From the NCBI GenBank assembly GCA_052035915.1, contig JBPOHE010000027.1, positions 1 to 57,439 of the forward strand: DNA of 57,439 nucleotides, given 5' to 3'. The stretch comes from JBPOHE01 sp052035915 (GTDB lineage Bacteria > Pseudomonadota > Gammaproteobacteria > Chromatiales > Chromatiaceae). This document shows positions 50,900 through 57,439 of the stretch, in pieces (within the stretch, counting starts at the first letter, position 1; each line of letters opens with the position of its first letter). Below the pieces are notes generated by a model. The model was not told the origin of the DNA. It was given only the letters and a program-made list of their open reading frames with translations, and did not search any database. Position numbers and translations under genes: made by a program.

Positions 50900-51718
50900 A
50901 TGGGTTGGTGGGGAAAACTGGTTGGTGGGGCCTTCGGGTTCGTGCTCGGCGGACCCATCGGGGCTCTTCTGGGCGCGGTGCTGGGTCATCAGCTCGATCG
51001 CGGCCTGGGGGGTGGTGTCGACTGGCCGGGCGGGGATCTGGCACACACCCAGGCCGAACGGGAGCGGGTACAGACCGCCTTTTTCACCACCACCTTCGCG
51101 GTGCTCGGCCATATAGCCAAGGCGGATGGGCGGGTGACCAAGGACGAGATCTCCCTCGCCGAGGCCGTCATGGCCCACATGGATCTCGAACCCGAACTGC
51201 GGCAGGCGGCGATCCGCCTCTTCAACCAGGGGAAAAACGAAGATTTCCCCCTCGACGCCATCCTCTTGCAGTTCAAACAGGAATGCCACCGGCGGCAGGA
51301 TCTGATCCGTATCTTTATCGAGATCCAACTCCAGGCCGCCTATGCGGATGGAAATCTGGCGCCGGAAGAGGAACGCCTGCTGCTGCATATCTGTCGTCGG
51401 CTGGGATTTTCCGTCACCCTGTTCCGCCAACTGGAGGCCATGGTGCGGGCCGAGTACGGGATGGGCGCCGGGACGGCTGGCGGGACGCCGCCGTCGCTCG
51501 GTCGACCCAGTCTCGAACAGGCCTACGCCATCCTCAATCTTTCTCCCGAGGCGACCGACGAGGAGGTCAAACGGGCCTATCGCCGCCTGCGTAGCCAGCA
51601 TCATCCGGACAAACTGGTCTCCAAGGGTCTGCCGGAAGAAATGATGCGGCTGGCCAACGAGAAGACCCAGGAGATCCAGGCGGCCTATGAACGCCTCCGC
51701 GAGGCCAGAGGTCTCTAG
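50900..51718 (+). CDS. djlA: Co-chaperone DjlA (TerB + DnaJ domains)
   Basis: A 272-residue membrane-anchored J-protein. It has an N-terminal glycine-rich transmembrane segment (VGGAFGFVLGGPIGALLGAV), a TerB-like domain (about 60-180: FAVLGHIAKADGRVTKDEIS, AYADGNLAPEEERLLLHICR) and a C-terminal J domain with the HPD motif (QHHPDKLVSKGLP). Stimulates DnaK at the inner membrane, linked to envelope stress. The length matches E. coli DjlA. The AKR gene follows 58 bp later. Confidence 0.94.
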   Translation: MGWWGKLVGGAFGFVLGGPIGALLGAVLGHQLDRGLGGGVDWPGGDLAHTQAERERVQTAFFTTTFAVLGHIAKADGRVTKDEISLAEAVMAHMDLEPELRQAAIRLFNQGKNEDFPLDAILLQFKQECHRRQDLIRIFIEIQLQAAYADGNLAPEEERLLLHICRRLGFSVTLFRQLEAMVRAEYGMGAGTAGGTPPSLGRPSLEQAYAILNLSPEATDEEVKRAYRRLRSQHHPDKLVSKGLPEEMMRLANEKTQEIQAAYERLREARGL

Positions 51719-51776
51719 CCCCTGCGTCCGTTCCCGGCCCCGCACCCCGATCCATCATCCATCCTGAGGAACCACC

Positions 51777-52817
51777 ATGGAGTATCGCCCACTGGGTAAA
51801 ACCGACCTCCGCGTCAGTGCCATCTGTCTCGGCACCATGACCTTCGGCGAGCAAAACACCGAGAGCCAGGCCCACCAGCAACTGGATCGCGCCCTGGCGG
51901 CCGGGGTCAACTTCATCGATACCGCCGAACTCTATCCGGTGCCGCCCAAGGCCGAGACCCAGGGGCGCACCGAAAGCCATATCGGCACCTGGTTGAGCCG
52001 TCGGGGCGGGCGGGAGCGGCTGATCCTGGCGACCAAGGCGGCGGGTCCCGGCGACTGGCTGCCTTATCTGCGGGGTGGAGCCAACCGCCTGAATCGGGTC
52101 AATATCGAGGCGGCGATCGAAGCCAGTCTGCGCCGCCTACAGACCGACTACATCGACCTCTATCAACTGCACTGGCCGGATCGGGAGACCAATTTCTTCG
52201 GCCAACTGGGGTATCAGCCCCCCAGACGGGATCGCAGCGTGCCCATCGAGGAGAGTCTGCGGGTCCTGGACGACTTGGTGCGGAGCGGCAAGGTGCGTCA
52301 CATCGGGGTGTCCAACGAAACCCCCTGGGGCGTGATGCGCTTTCTTCAATTGGCCGAACAACATGGACTGGCCCGCCTCGTCAGCGTACAGAACCCCTAT
52401 AACCTGCTCAATCGCAGCTACGAGGTCGGTCTGGCGGAGATCTCGCACCGCGAAGGCTGTGGCCTGCTGGCCTATTCGCCGCTCGGCTTCGGGGTCCTCA
52501 GCGGGAAATATCTCGACGGCGCCCGCCCGGCCGATTCCCGACTGACCCTGTTCGAGCGCTTCAAGCGCTATTCCAACCCGGAAGGCGAAGCGGCGACCCG
52601 CGCCTATGTCGAACTCGCCCGCCAGCATGGCCTCGATCCGGTCCACCTGGCCCTGGCCTGGGTGATCAGCCGTCCCTTCGTGACCTCCGCCATCATCGGC
52701 GCCACCACCATGGAGCAACTCGAAGCCGATCTTGGCAGCCTGGAGATCCGGCTCGGCAAGGAACTCATCGAGTCCATCGAGCGCATCCACACCCGACAAC
52801 CCAATCCCTGTCCCTGA
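51777..52817 (+). CDS. tas: NADP(H)-dependent aldo-keto reductase (Tas type)
   Basis: A 346-residue TIM-barrel oxidoreductase. Seen: LGKTDLRVSAICLGTMTFGE, FIDTAELYPVPPKAETQGRT (catalytic Tyr with Asp), LATKAAGPGDWLPYLRGGAN (Lys), DLYQLHWPDRETNFFGQLGY (His), HIGVSNETPWGVMRFLQLAE and SAIIGATTMEQLEADL. The AGGxxNRLNRxNI/FGQLGY features are those of E. coli Tas. Physiological substrate unknown. The ATG start has GAGGA upstream. Confidence 0.93.
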   Translation: MEYRPLGKTDLRVSAICLGTMTFGEQNTESQAHQQLDRALAAGVNFIDTAELYPVPPKAETQGRTESHIGTWLSRRGGRERLILATKAAGPGDWLPYLRGGANRLNRVNIEAAIEASLRRLQTDYIDLYQLHWPDRETNFFGQLGYQPPRRDRSVPIEESLRVLDDLVRSGKVRHIGVSNETPWGVMRFLQLAEQHGLARLVSVQNPYNLLNRSYEVGLAEISHREGCGLLAYSPLGFGVLSGKYLDGARPADSRLTLFERFKRYSNPEGEAATRAYVELARQHGLDPVHLALAWVISRPFVTSAIIGATTMEQLEADLGSLEIRLGKELIESIERIHTRQPNPCP

Positions 52818-52910
52818 ATACAGCGCCCCCTGGGCTGGGTTCGGAAACAGCTCAAGCTTGATAGCGAAGGAGAAGCCGTCATGCTTGGTCCCTTCTGGCT
52901 ATCGACGCTT

Positions 52911-53029
52911 CCGGGCAGGGGCCCTTTTATCCGGTTCTTTGTTCTCAAAAAGAGAACAATATCTCTTTAATTATGGGTAATTGTTCTCTCATAGAGAACA
53001 AAAAATGACCGTTTTCCGGCCATGCCCGG
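52911..53029. repeat. Family A palindromic element, copy 7
   Basis: 119 bp, CCGGGC to GCCCGG, in the convergent gap between tas and the zinc-finger protein gene. Hairpins: GTTCTCAAAAAGAGAAC and GTTCTCTCATAGAGAAC, both perfect six-pair stems. It lies 86 bp 3' of the 53115 stop. Confidence 0.9.
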
Positions 53030-53114
53030 AACGGCTGCGTGTGAATAGAGCCCTTCCGCTGGAGTCTTTCTTGCCTCGACGGCTTCAAGGTCAACGTCCG
53101 CGGACGTCTGGGCG

Positions 53115-53375
53115 CTACTCCTGTTCGTTCCGCCCGGCCAGGGCCCGGCGGATGCGCTCACGGGCCTCGGGGGTGAGATCCAGGCCTTCGATATCCTGAT
53201 CGGTGTTCCGGCGCAACTGGCGCAGGGCCAGCCGCATCATGGAAAGTTGCCGTTCAAAGCGTCGGCAATAGACGCAGATCCACAGATGCAGTCGCAGACT
53301 CCAGCGTTCCCGCAGCCCCAGGGGTCGTTCCTGGCGTTCCGAGATCAAACGAGTGGCCTCCTTGCAGGTCAGCAT
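53115..53375 (-). CDS. Anti-sigma factor-like zf-HC2 protein
   Basis: An 86-residue protein with a zinc-binding anti-sigma pattern: Cys4 near the N-terminus (MLTCKEATRLISERQERPL) and HLWICVYCRRF (HxxxCxxC). It has no transmembrane helix, so it would be a soluble ZAS-type anti-sigma factor. It follows the sigma gene by 21 bp on the same strand, an ideal partner arrangement. Confidence 0.85.
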   Translation of the reverse strand: MLTCKEATRLISERQERPLGLRERWSLRLHLWICVYCRRFERQLSMMRLALRQLRRNTDQDIEGLDLTPEARERIRRALAGRNEQE

Positions 53376-53396
53376 TGTTCTTTCACCCCCGGGCGA

Positions 53397-53960
53397 TCAC
53401 ACCACCCAGTTCTTCTCGAGACAGCGCCGGAGCCCCATCCGGGCCCGATACAACATCGTCCAGAGATTGGTCGGGGTGATCGCCAATTCCTTACAGATGG
53501 TTTCGCTGTCTGCTTCCATGACCTCGCGGAGCCAGAACAGACGCGCCAAAGGCTTGGAGATGGTCTCCAGACAGCGTTGCAGGATGCGCATGAATTGCTG
53601 GCCTTGCAGCACCTCCTCGGGTTTCCCCCACTGGGCCGGCAGGTCGCGCCAGTGGCCGGCGGCATCGAAGAGTTCCGGCTCCCGATCGTCTCCCACCTCA
53701 TCCGCGGCTTCCAAGGGCAGCTCGCGGGCATCGCGGCGGAACATATCCATGATTTTGTGCTTGAGGATGCCGATGAGCCAGGTCCGCACCGAGGCACCGC
53801 CGATAAAACGGTCGCGGCTTTGTAACGCCGCCAGGAGTGTCTCCTGAACGGCGTCCTCGGCCCGATGGGGGTCCCGGGTATGGAGCATGGCGTAGCGGTA
53901 GAGCGCATCGCCATGCTCCTCCAGCCAATATTGCGGGGAATGACTCTTGCCTTCGCTCAT
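53397..53960 (-). CDS. ECF sigma-70 family RNA polymerase sigma factor
   Basis: A 187-residue extracytoplasmic function sigma factor. Region 2: HGDALYRYAMLHTRDPHRAE, DAVQETLLAALQS and RTWLIGILKHKIMDMFRR. Region 4: KPLARLFWLREVMEADSETI and ITPTNLWTMLYRARMGLR. The start (53958-53960) has GAGGAGC upstream. The next gene encodes a zf-HC2 protein, its likely anti-sigma factor. The signal and regulon cannot be read from the sequence. I found no obvious autoregulated promoter. Confidence 0.92.
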   Translation of the reverse strand: MSEGKSHSPQYWLEEHGDALYRYAMLHTRDPHRAEDAVQETLLAALQSRDRFIGGASVRTWLIGILKHKIMDMFRRDARELPLEAADEVGDDREPELFDAAGHWRDLPAQWGKPEEVLQGQQFMRILQRCLETISKPLARLFWLREVMEADSETICKELAITPTNLWTMLYRARMGLRRCLEKNWVV

Positions 53961-54134
53961 GTCGCTCCTCGGGAGGACTTCAACCGAGATACAGGTATCG
54001 CTTGCTCATGCGAGTCTCCCGGAGCCGGATCGCTACCGTCTGGTTTTCCCCGGTGGCGCCCGCAAGAGCAACGACTCCTGAACTCAAGGCTGGAAAGGTA
54101 CTCGGCGATCCCCCCGACCGAGACAGAAATCGCC

Positions 54135-55070
54135 TTACTTCGCCGCGGCCGGCTTATCGCCTTCCTTCGCCTTGGCGAGCTCTTCCTGACTGGCGATATG
54201 TTTCTCGTTGGCCTGTACATTGGCGCCCTTCTGCAACTCCGAGACATATTTGCTCAGGACTTTCTGCCGCATCTCCGCCAACAGCTTGGGTTTGACCTGA
54301 TCGAGACTGGGAGGCGGGGATTGGCGGCTGTCGTCGAGGATGATGACGTGCCAGCCGAATTGGGTCTGCACCGGCTGTTTGCTATAGCTTCCCTTGGCCA
54401 TGGTGGTGACGGCGTCGGCGAAGGGCTTGACCATGCTCTTGGTCTGGAACCAGCCGAGATCGCCGCCACCGGGTACGGCGGCGTGGGCCTTGGCGACCTC
54501 GTCGAAGTTACCGCCCTTATCCAATTCAGCGATCACGGCCTTGGCCTCTTCCTCGGTCTTGACCAGGATATGTCTGGCCTTGTACTCGGTGATCGACTCG
54601 GAGCCGAAGCGCTCCTTGTACAGGGCCTCGACCTCTTCGTCCTTGGGCTCGTAACTGCTGGTGATATCGTTCGCCGTCAGGCGGGCCAGGAACTGCAAGC
54701 GCTGCAACTCCAGGGCGCTCAACACCTCCGGACGACCGGCCAGACCCGTTTTCTCCGCCGCCTGGGCCATCAAGACGATGTTGATCATCTCATTGAGGGC
54801 GGCGGACTGGACCTTGGGGCTGATCTCGCTGCCGGCCTTGACCGAACGGGTGCGTTCGGTAACGAAGATCGCCAATTGCGTGCGGGTAATGGGCAGACCG
54901 TTGATGGTGACCAGGGTCTCATCGTCCAACGCGGACGCATTGGCGGCTTCTTTGGGCTGAACCGCGGTGAGCGGCGGACCGGCTTCCGGACCGGCGGCCA
55001 GGGCGGAATGAGCGGCCCCGAGGCACAGCCCGGTCAGCAGGAGAGGAAGCAACTTTTGCACAGACTTCAT
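54135..55070 (-). CDS. Periplasmic peptidyl-prolyl cis-trans isomerase, PpiC/SurA type
   Basis: A 311-residue foldase. Signal peptide MKSVQKLLPLLLTGLCLGAA.., a SurA-like N-terminal domain (about 45-160: LVTINGLPITRTQLAIFVTE, ALNEMINIVLMAQAAEKTG) and one parvulin domain (about 165-255: YKARHILVKTEEEAKAVIAE, GGGDLGWFQTKSMVKPF, QPVQTQFGWHVIILDD), then a lysine/alanine tail. It lies upstream of the sigma/anti-sigma pair on the same strand. Confidence 0.9.
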   Translation of the reverse strand: MKSVQKLLPLLLTGLCLGAAHSALAAGPEAGPPLTAVQPKEAANASALDDETLVTINGLPITRTQLAIFVTERTRSVKAGSEISPKVQSAALNEMINIVLMAQAAEKTGLAGRPEVLSALELQRLQFLARLTANDITSSYEPKDEEVEALYKERFGSESITEYKARHILVKTEEEAKAVIAELDKGGNFDEVAKAHAAVPGGGDLGWFQTKSMVKPFADAVTTMAKGSYSKQPVQTQFGWHVIILDDSRQSPPPSLDQVKPKLLAEMRQKVLSKYVSELQKGANVQANEKHIASQEELAKAKEGDKPAAAK

Positions 55071-55143
55071 TCAAATTTCCTTCGTATATCAATAATCAAG
55101 GATTGACCATCGAGTTGGCGTCCGACCCCGGTCCCGCCCTTGG

Positions 55144-55449
55144 TCAGGGAAACACCTTTTTGAAAGGCTTCACCTCGACCTCTTCATAGACCCCGGCGAT
55201 CCGATAGGGATCGGCCAGCGCCCAGGCTTCGGCGCTCTCGAGATCGGCGAATTCAGCTACTATCAGACTGCCGCTAAAGCCGGCGGTTCCCGGATCTTCG
55301 GTATCTATCGCCGGATGGGGTCCGGCGAGGACCAGTCGGCCTTCGTCCCTGAGGGCCACCAAACGTTCGAGGTGAGCGGGACGGACCTGGAGACGAATGG
55401 CCAGGGAGTCCGCCTTGTCCCGGGCGAGAATGGCGTAGAGCATCGGCAT
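55144..55449 (-). CDS. yciI: YciI family protein
   Basis: A 101-residue protein with a ferredoxin-like fold. Seen: MPMLYAILARDKADSLAIRL, LVALRDEGRLVLAGPHPAID (His/Asp pair) and SLIVAEFADLESAEAWALAD. Function unclear; stands beside yciB in many proteobacteria. The ATG overlaps the yciB stop by one base (TGATG). Confidence 0.92.
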   Translation of the reverse strand: MPMLYAILARDKADSLAIRLQVRPAHLERLVALRDEGRLVLAGPHPAIDTEDPGTAGFSGSLIVAEFADLESAEAWALADPYRIAGVYEEVEVKPFKKVFP

Positions 55450-56117
55450 CAGTTCCCCAAATCGGTGGCGGCAGGATCTTCCTTCATGTGTCTGGCCAGG
55501 TAGATGGCCTGGGCGATGACGAAGATCAGAGTGAGGCCCATGAGCCCGAAGAGTTTGAAATTCACCCAGTTCTCCTCATAGGCCTGGGCCGTCCGGCAGA
55601 GTTCGAGCACCTCGCCGGTGAAGAGGTTGGCGCATTGGCCGAGGTCGATCTCCTTGAGCCCGGAGGCCGCTTTCAGCGCCGCCTCGGCGGTGAAGAAATA
55701 GCTGGCGACAAAGAGATTGAGCGCCCCCAGAAGCAGGAAGAACAGCACCCAAATCGTGTTCAGGCGGCTCCAGATGACCTTGGGCACGCTGACCGCATGC
55801 CCCATCATGCGCTCGACCAGGCTTTTCTCGCCGAAGTAGCGACTGAAAAAGAAAGCGGCGGCAAACAGCCAGTTGAGCACGGATGGCTTCCACATAACGA
55901 AGAGCGGGTCGCGCAGGGCGATGGTGAGCCCGCCGAACACCACCAGGAGGCCGAGGGTGACCCACTGCATGTTCTCCACCCGGTGCTTGGTGAACCAGTG
56001 ATAACCGACCTGGATCAAGGCGGCGGCGATGGCGATCGCCGTGGCCACATAGATGCCCCACAGCTTGTAGCCGACAAAAAACAAAATGATCGGAAAGAGA
56101 TCCGCGAGGAACTTCAT
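55449..56117 (-). CDS. yciB: Inner membrane-spanning protein YciB (septation protein A)
   Basis: A 222-residue membrane protein with five or six helices. Starts MKFLADLFPIILFFVGYKLW and contains RVENMQWVTLGLLVVFGGLT, DPLFVMWKPSVLNWLFAAAF, SRYFGEKSLVERMMG and EENWVNFKLFGLMGLTLIF, typical of YciB/IspZ. It functions in envelope integrity and septation. It is longer than the usual ~180 residues because of an insertion with cysteines (about 150-180, GQCANLFTGEVLELCRTAQA). Confidence 0.93.
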   Translation of the reverse strand: MKFLADLFPIILFFVGYKLWGIYVATAIAIAAALIQVGYHWFTKHRVENMQWVTLGLLVVFGGLTIALRDPLFVMWKPSVLNWLFAAAFFFSRYFGEKSLVERMMGHAVSVPKVIWSRLNTIWVLFFLLLGALNLFVASYFFTAEAALKAASGLKEIDLGQCANLFTGEVLELCRTAQAYEENWVNFKLFGLMGLTLIFVIAQAIYLARHMKEDPAATDLGN

Positions 56118-56149
56118 CTTGGGGACCGCGAGTCGTTAAATGGGCGGGG

Positions 56150-56911
56150 TCAATGCAGGAGGCGGGGCTGGTTCCAGAATCCGAAGTATCTTTCCATGAC
56201 CTCGCGGACATGGGGCGGATAGGGGAGGGCCGCCATCTGCTCCATCCCTTCGCGAAAGAACGAGGGGGCGTCTTCCGGAAGCTGCTCGATAATCGCATCA
56301 AAGGCCCTGGTCATCAAGGAAGGACGGAGACTGCGGGTGGCGATAATCCCCCAATTGAACAGCAGCAGGCGCCAAGGCTGGCTGGGATCCTGGGCACCGC
56401 CCTCCTGGATCGAAGCCGGACTCACCGCCTCCAGAATTTCCGTGGTCTGATGCCAGAGTTGCTCCAGTTCGAGGGGATCGGAGGAGCTGTTGGCCAGCAC
56501 GGACAAACCATTGACGATGGGCGCCAGGGCGCGGAGTTCGCCACCCTGACGGGCGAGCCAGAGGGCGAGGGGGAAGACCATGGCCTGCATCTCCCGACTC
56601 TGTCCAGGAAGACCGAGATCCATCGCCAGCCCGGCCAGCTTGGTCAACAACTCGAAGCCGTATTCGATGAGATCCGAGAGTTCGGTCTGGACCGAGACTT
56701 GGTGGTAGACACTCCCGCGCCGGGACGAGGTCGGGATGTCGAAGCGCTTCAGGGAATCAAACAGCCGCCCCATGGCGTCGATCAGCGGATCGGCGCGGCC
56801 AGACTCGTCCCCGGCCTCTCCGGCCTGGCCGCTCCACGCCTCGGTCAGATCCTGGGCCACGCGGGCAAAGTGTTCCGCAAGAGAGAACAATTCATCGTTG
56901 AGCCTGTTCAT
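56150..56911 (-). CDS. Hypothetical protein
   Basis: A 253-residue soluble, mostly helical protein with no recognised domain. Segments such as NDELFSLAEHFARVAQDLTE, YGFELLTKLAGLAMDLGLPG, PSQPWRLLLFNWGIIATRSL and VMERYFGFWNQPRLL are visible. The ATG at 56909-56911 begins MNRLNDELFSLAEHF, while a longer upstream reading has no support. It lies 32 bp upstream of yciB and is probably in the same operon. Confidence 0.75.
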   Translation of the reverse strand: MNRLNDELFSLAEHFARVAQDLTEAWSGQAGEAGDESGRADPLIDAMGRLFDSLKRFDIPTSSRRGSVYHQVSVQTELSDLIEYGFELLTKLAGLAMDLGLPGQSREMQAMVFPLALWLARQGGELRALAPIVNGLSVLANSSSDPLELEQLWHQTTEILEAVSPASIQEGGAQDPSQPWRLLLFNWGIIATRSLRPSLMTRAFDAIIEQLPEDAPSFFREGMEQMAALPYPPHVREVMERYFGFWNQPRLLH

Positions 56912-56946
56912 GAGACCAAATTCTAGCATGCCGCCGGGGAAGGGCG

Positions 56947-57062
56947 CCGGGCCTCGGCTGAAAATGCCCATTTTTCGTTCTTTCTACGAGAACAATAACC
57001 AAGAAAAAGGCGCATTGTTCTCTATTCGAGAACGAAAATCGGGCTACGGCGCCCCGGCCCGG
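56947..57062. repeat. Family A palindromic element, copy 8
   Basis: 116 bp; left arm CCGGGCCTCGGCTGAAAATG, right arm ...GCGCCCCGGCCCGG. Hairpins: GTTCTTTCTACGAGAAC and GTTCTCTATTCGAGAAC. It lies 102 bp 3' of the last gene of the window and upstream of the 56150 gene. Confidence 0.9.
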
Positions 57063-57163
57063 GAGGCGCCTTTCGACAGCCGGGGCAAGGCCGGATAAGC
57101 CCACGCCCCGCCAGCCTGCATACCCCATCGGACCTTTCCCCTGGCCCGATGGGTTTCCGACTC

Positions 57164-57439
57164 TCAAGGCCGACCGGCAGCCGGACAATTGGTCCGCATC
57201 AGCACCGTGCGGCTCACACTGGTACCACTGGGGGTGAAGACATCCTTGTAGGGCAGGAAGCCTTCCGCCCAGCTATAGAGTGTCACCTTCCCGCTCTGGT
57301 CCACCGGAACGCCGGTGAGGTGGAAGTTCCCCGCCCCATCGCAACTGAACTGGCTCTGGCCATTCGCCAGCACCATGGCGCAGACCGGAATCGTGGTGCC
57401 GTTGAGCAACACCTGTCCCGAAATATCGAGCTGGGTCAC
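57164..57439 (-). CDS. Secreted protein with carboxypeptidase-regulatory-like domain, 3' part
   Basis: The visible 91 residues contain ISGQVLLNGTTIPVCAMVLA, NGQSQFSCDGAGNFHLTGVP and KVTLYSWAEGFLPYKDVF, a beta-sandwich repeat with a Cys pair that I recall from the C-terminal region of secreted or lipoprotein-type proteins in marine and sulfur-oxidising gammaproteobacteria. The reading frame is open to the right window edge, so the gene start lies outside. Function unknown. Confidence 0.7.
   Translation of the reverse strand: MTQLDISGQVLLNGTTIPVCAMVLANGQSQFSCDGAGNFHLTGVPVDQSGKVTLYSWAEGFLPYKDVFTPSGTSVSRTVLMRTNCPAAGRP

Noticed and set aside
56883..56893. GAGAACAATTC at the start of the 56150 gene as a partial family A copy
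   Set aside because: Only one arm motif of nine bases occurs within coding sequence, with no CCGGGC or second hairpin.
2805..57062. A CRISPR array, because near-identical repeats with variable centres recur
   Set aside because: The copies are single, 3-17 kb apart and sit in different gene gaps; there are no regular spacers and no cas genes.

Overview
This 57.4 kb window is GC-rich chromosomal DNA from a gammaproteobacterium. It most resembles a sulfur-oxidising member of the Chromatiales (inference). The grounds are a thiosulfate-oxidising SoxX-SoxA cytochrome, gammaproteobacterial housekeeping genes (cysS, folD, mrp/apbC, purC, hrpB, lapAB, hrcA-grpE-dnaK-dnaJ-dapB, yciB) and several unknown genes of a type I associate with that order. 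No rRNA, tRNA or CRISPR array was seen.

Layout. 1-110 is the edge of an insertion sequence. 0.2-4.2 kb holds cysS, folD and apbC. 4.6-6.4 kb holds a coupled AAA ATPase/DUF4276 pair, a possible defence module, followed by purC. 7.5-9.3 kb holds two small unknown genes and a Nudix hydrolase. 9.6-11.4 kb is a phosphate transporter plus its DUF47 partner. 11.9-17.4 kb is an LPS-kinase-like gene, hrpB, a DUF1269 gene, galU and cysC. 17.7-25.7 kb holds lapB, lapA, a lipoprotein-like gene and the heat-shock operon behind a perfect CIRCE operator. 26.1-30.6 kb is a polysaccharide operon (gmd, glycosyltransferase, O-antigen ligase/polymerase, TPR). 30.9-32.1 kb is a fused soxX-soxA gene. 32.6-36.2 kb is a molybdenum-cofactor operon and a PfkB kinase. 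36.3-42.7 kb is a glycine-cleavage operon (gcvT, gcvH, gcvPA, tpx, gcvPB, dgkA) under a tandem glycine riboswitch with promoter and terminator visible. 43.1-45.4 kb holds two nucleotide-sugar genes. 45.5-53 kb holds single housekeeping genes including nagZ, nikR, ybaK, djlA and an aldo-keto reductase. 53.1-56.9 kb holds an ECF sigma/anti-sigma pair, a PpiC isomerase, yciI, yciB and an unknown gene. A gene cut by the right edge ends the window.

The most unusual signal is not a gene. Eight copies of one 106-119 bp palindromic element, plus a half copy, sit in intergenic gaps across the window. Every full copy has CCGGGC/GCCCGG ends and two internal GTTCT(C)/(G)AGAAC hairpins flanking a central GAACAAT...ATTGTTC dyad (the first hairpin lacks the C/G pair in copies 4, 6 and 8). 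Every full copy lies downstream of a minus-strand gene, and one supplies the last codons of moaE. A second repeat family with 12-bp terminal inverted repeats (1676-1830, with partial relatives near 3.0 and 11.7 kb) and a third GGATAAGCGGAG-type repeat (8.7 and 36.2 kb) share the same gaps. A large, unrelated imperfect palindrome lies between cysC and lapB.

Many genes form tight operons with 1-4 nt overlaps. All calls come from reading the sequence; no database search was run.
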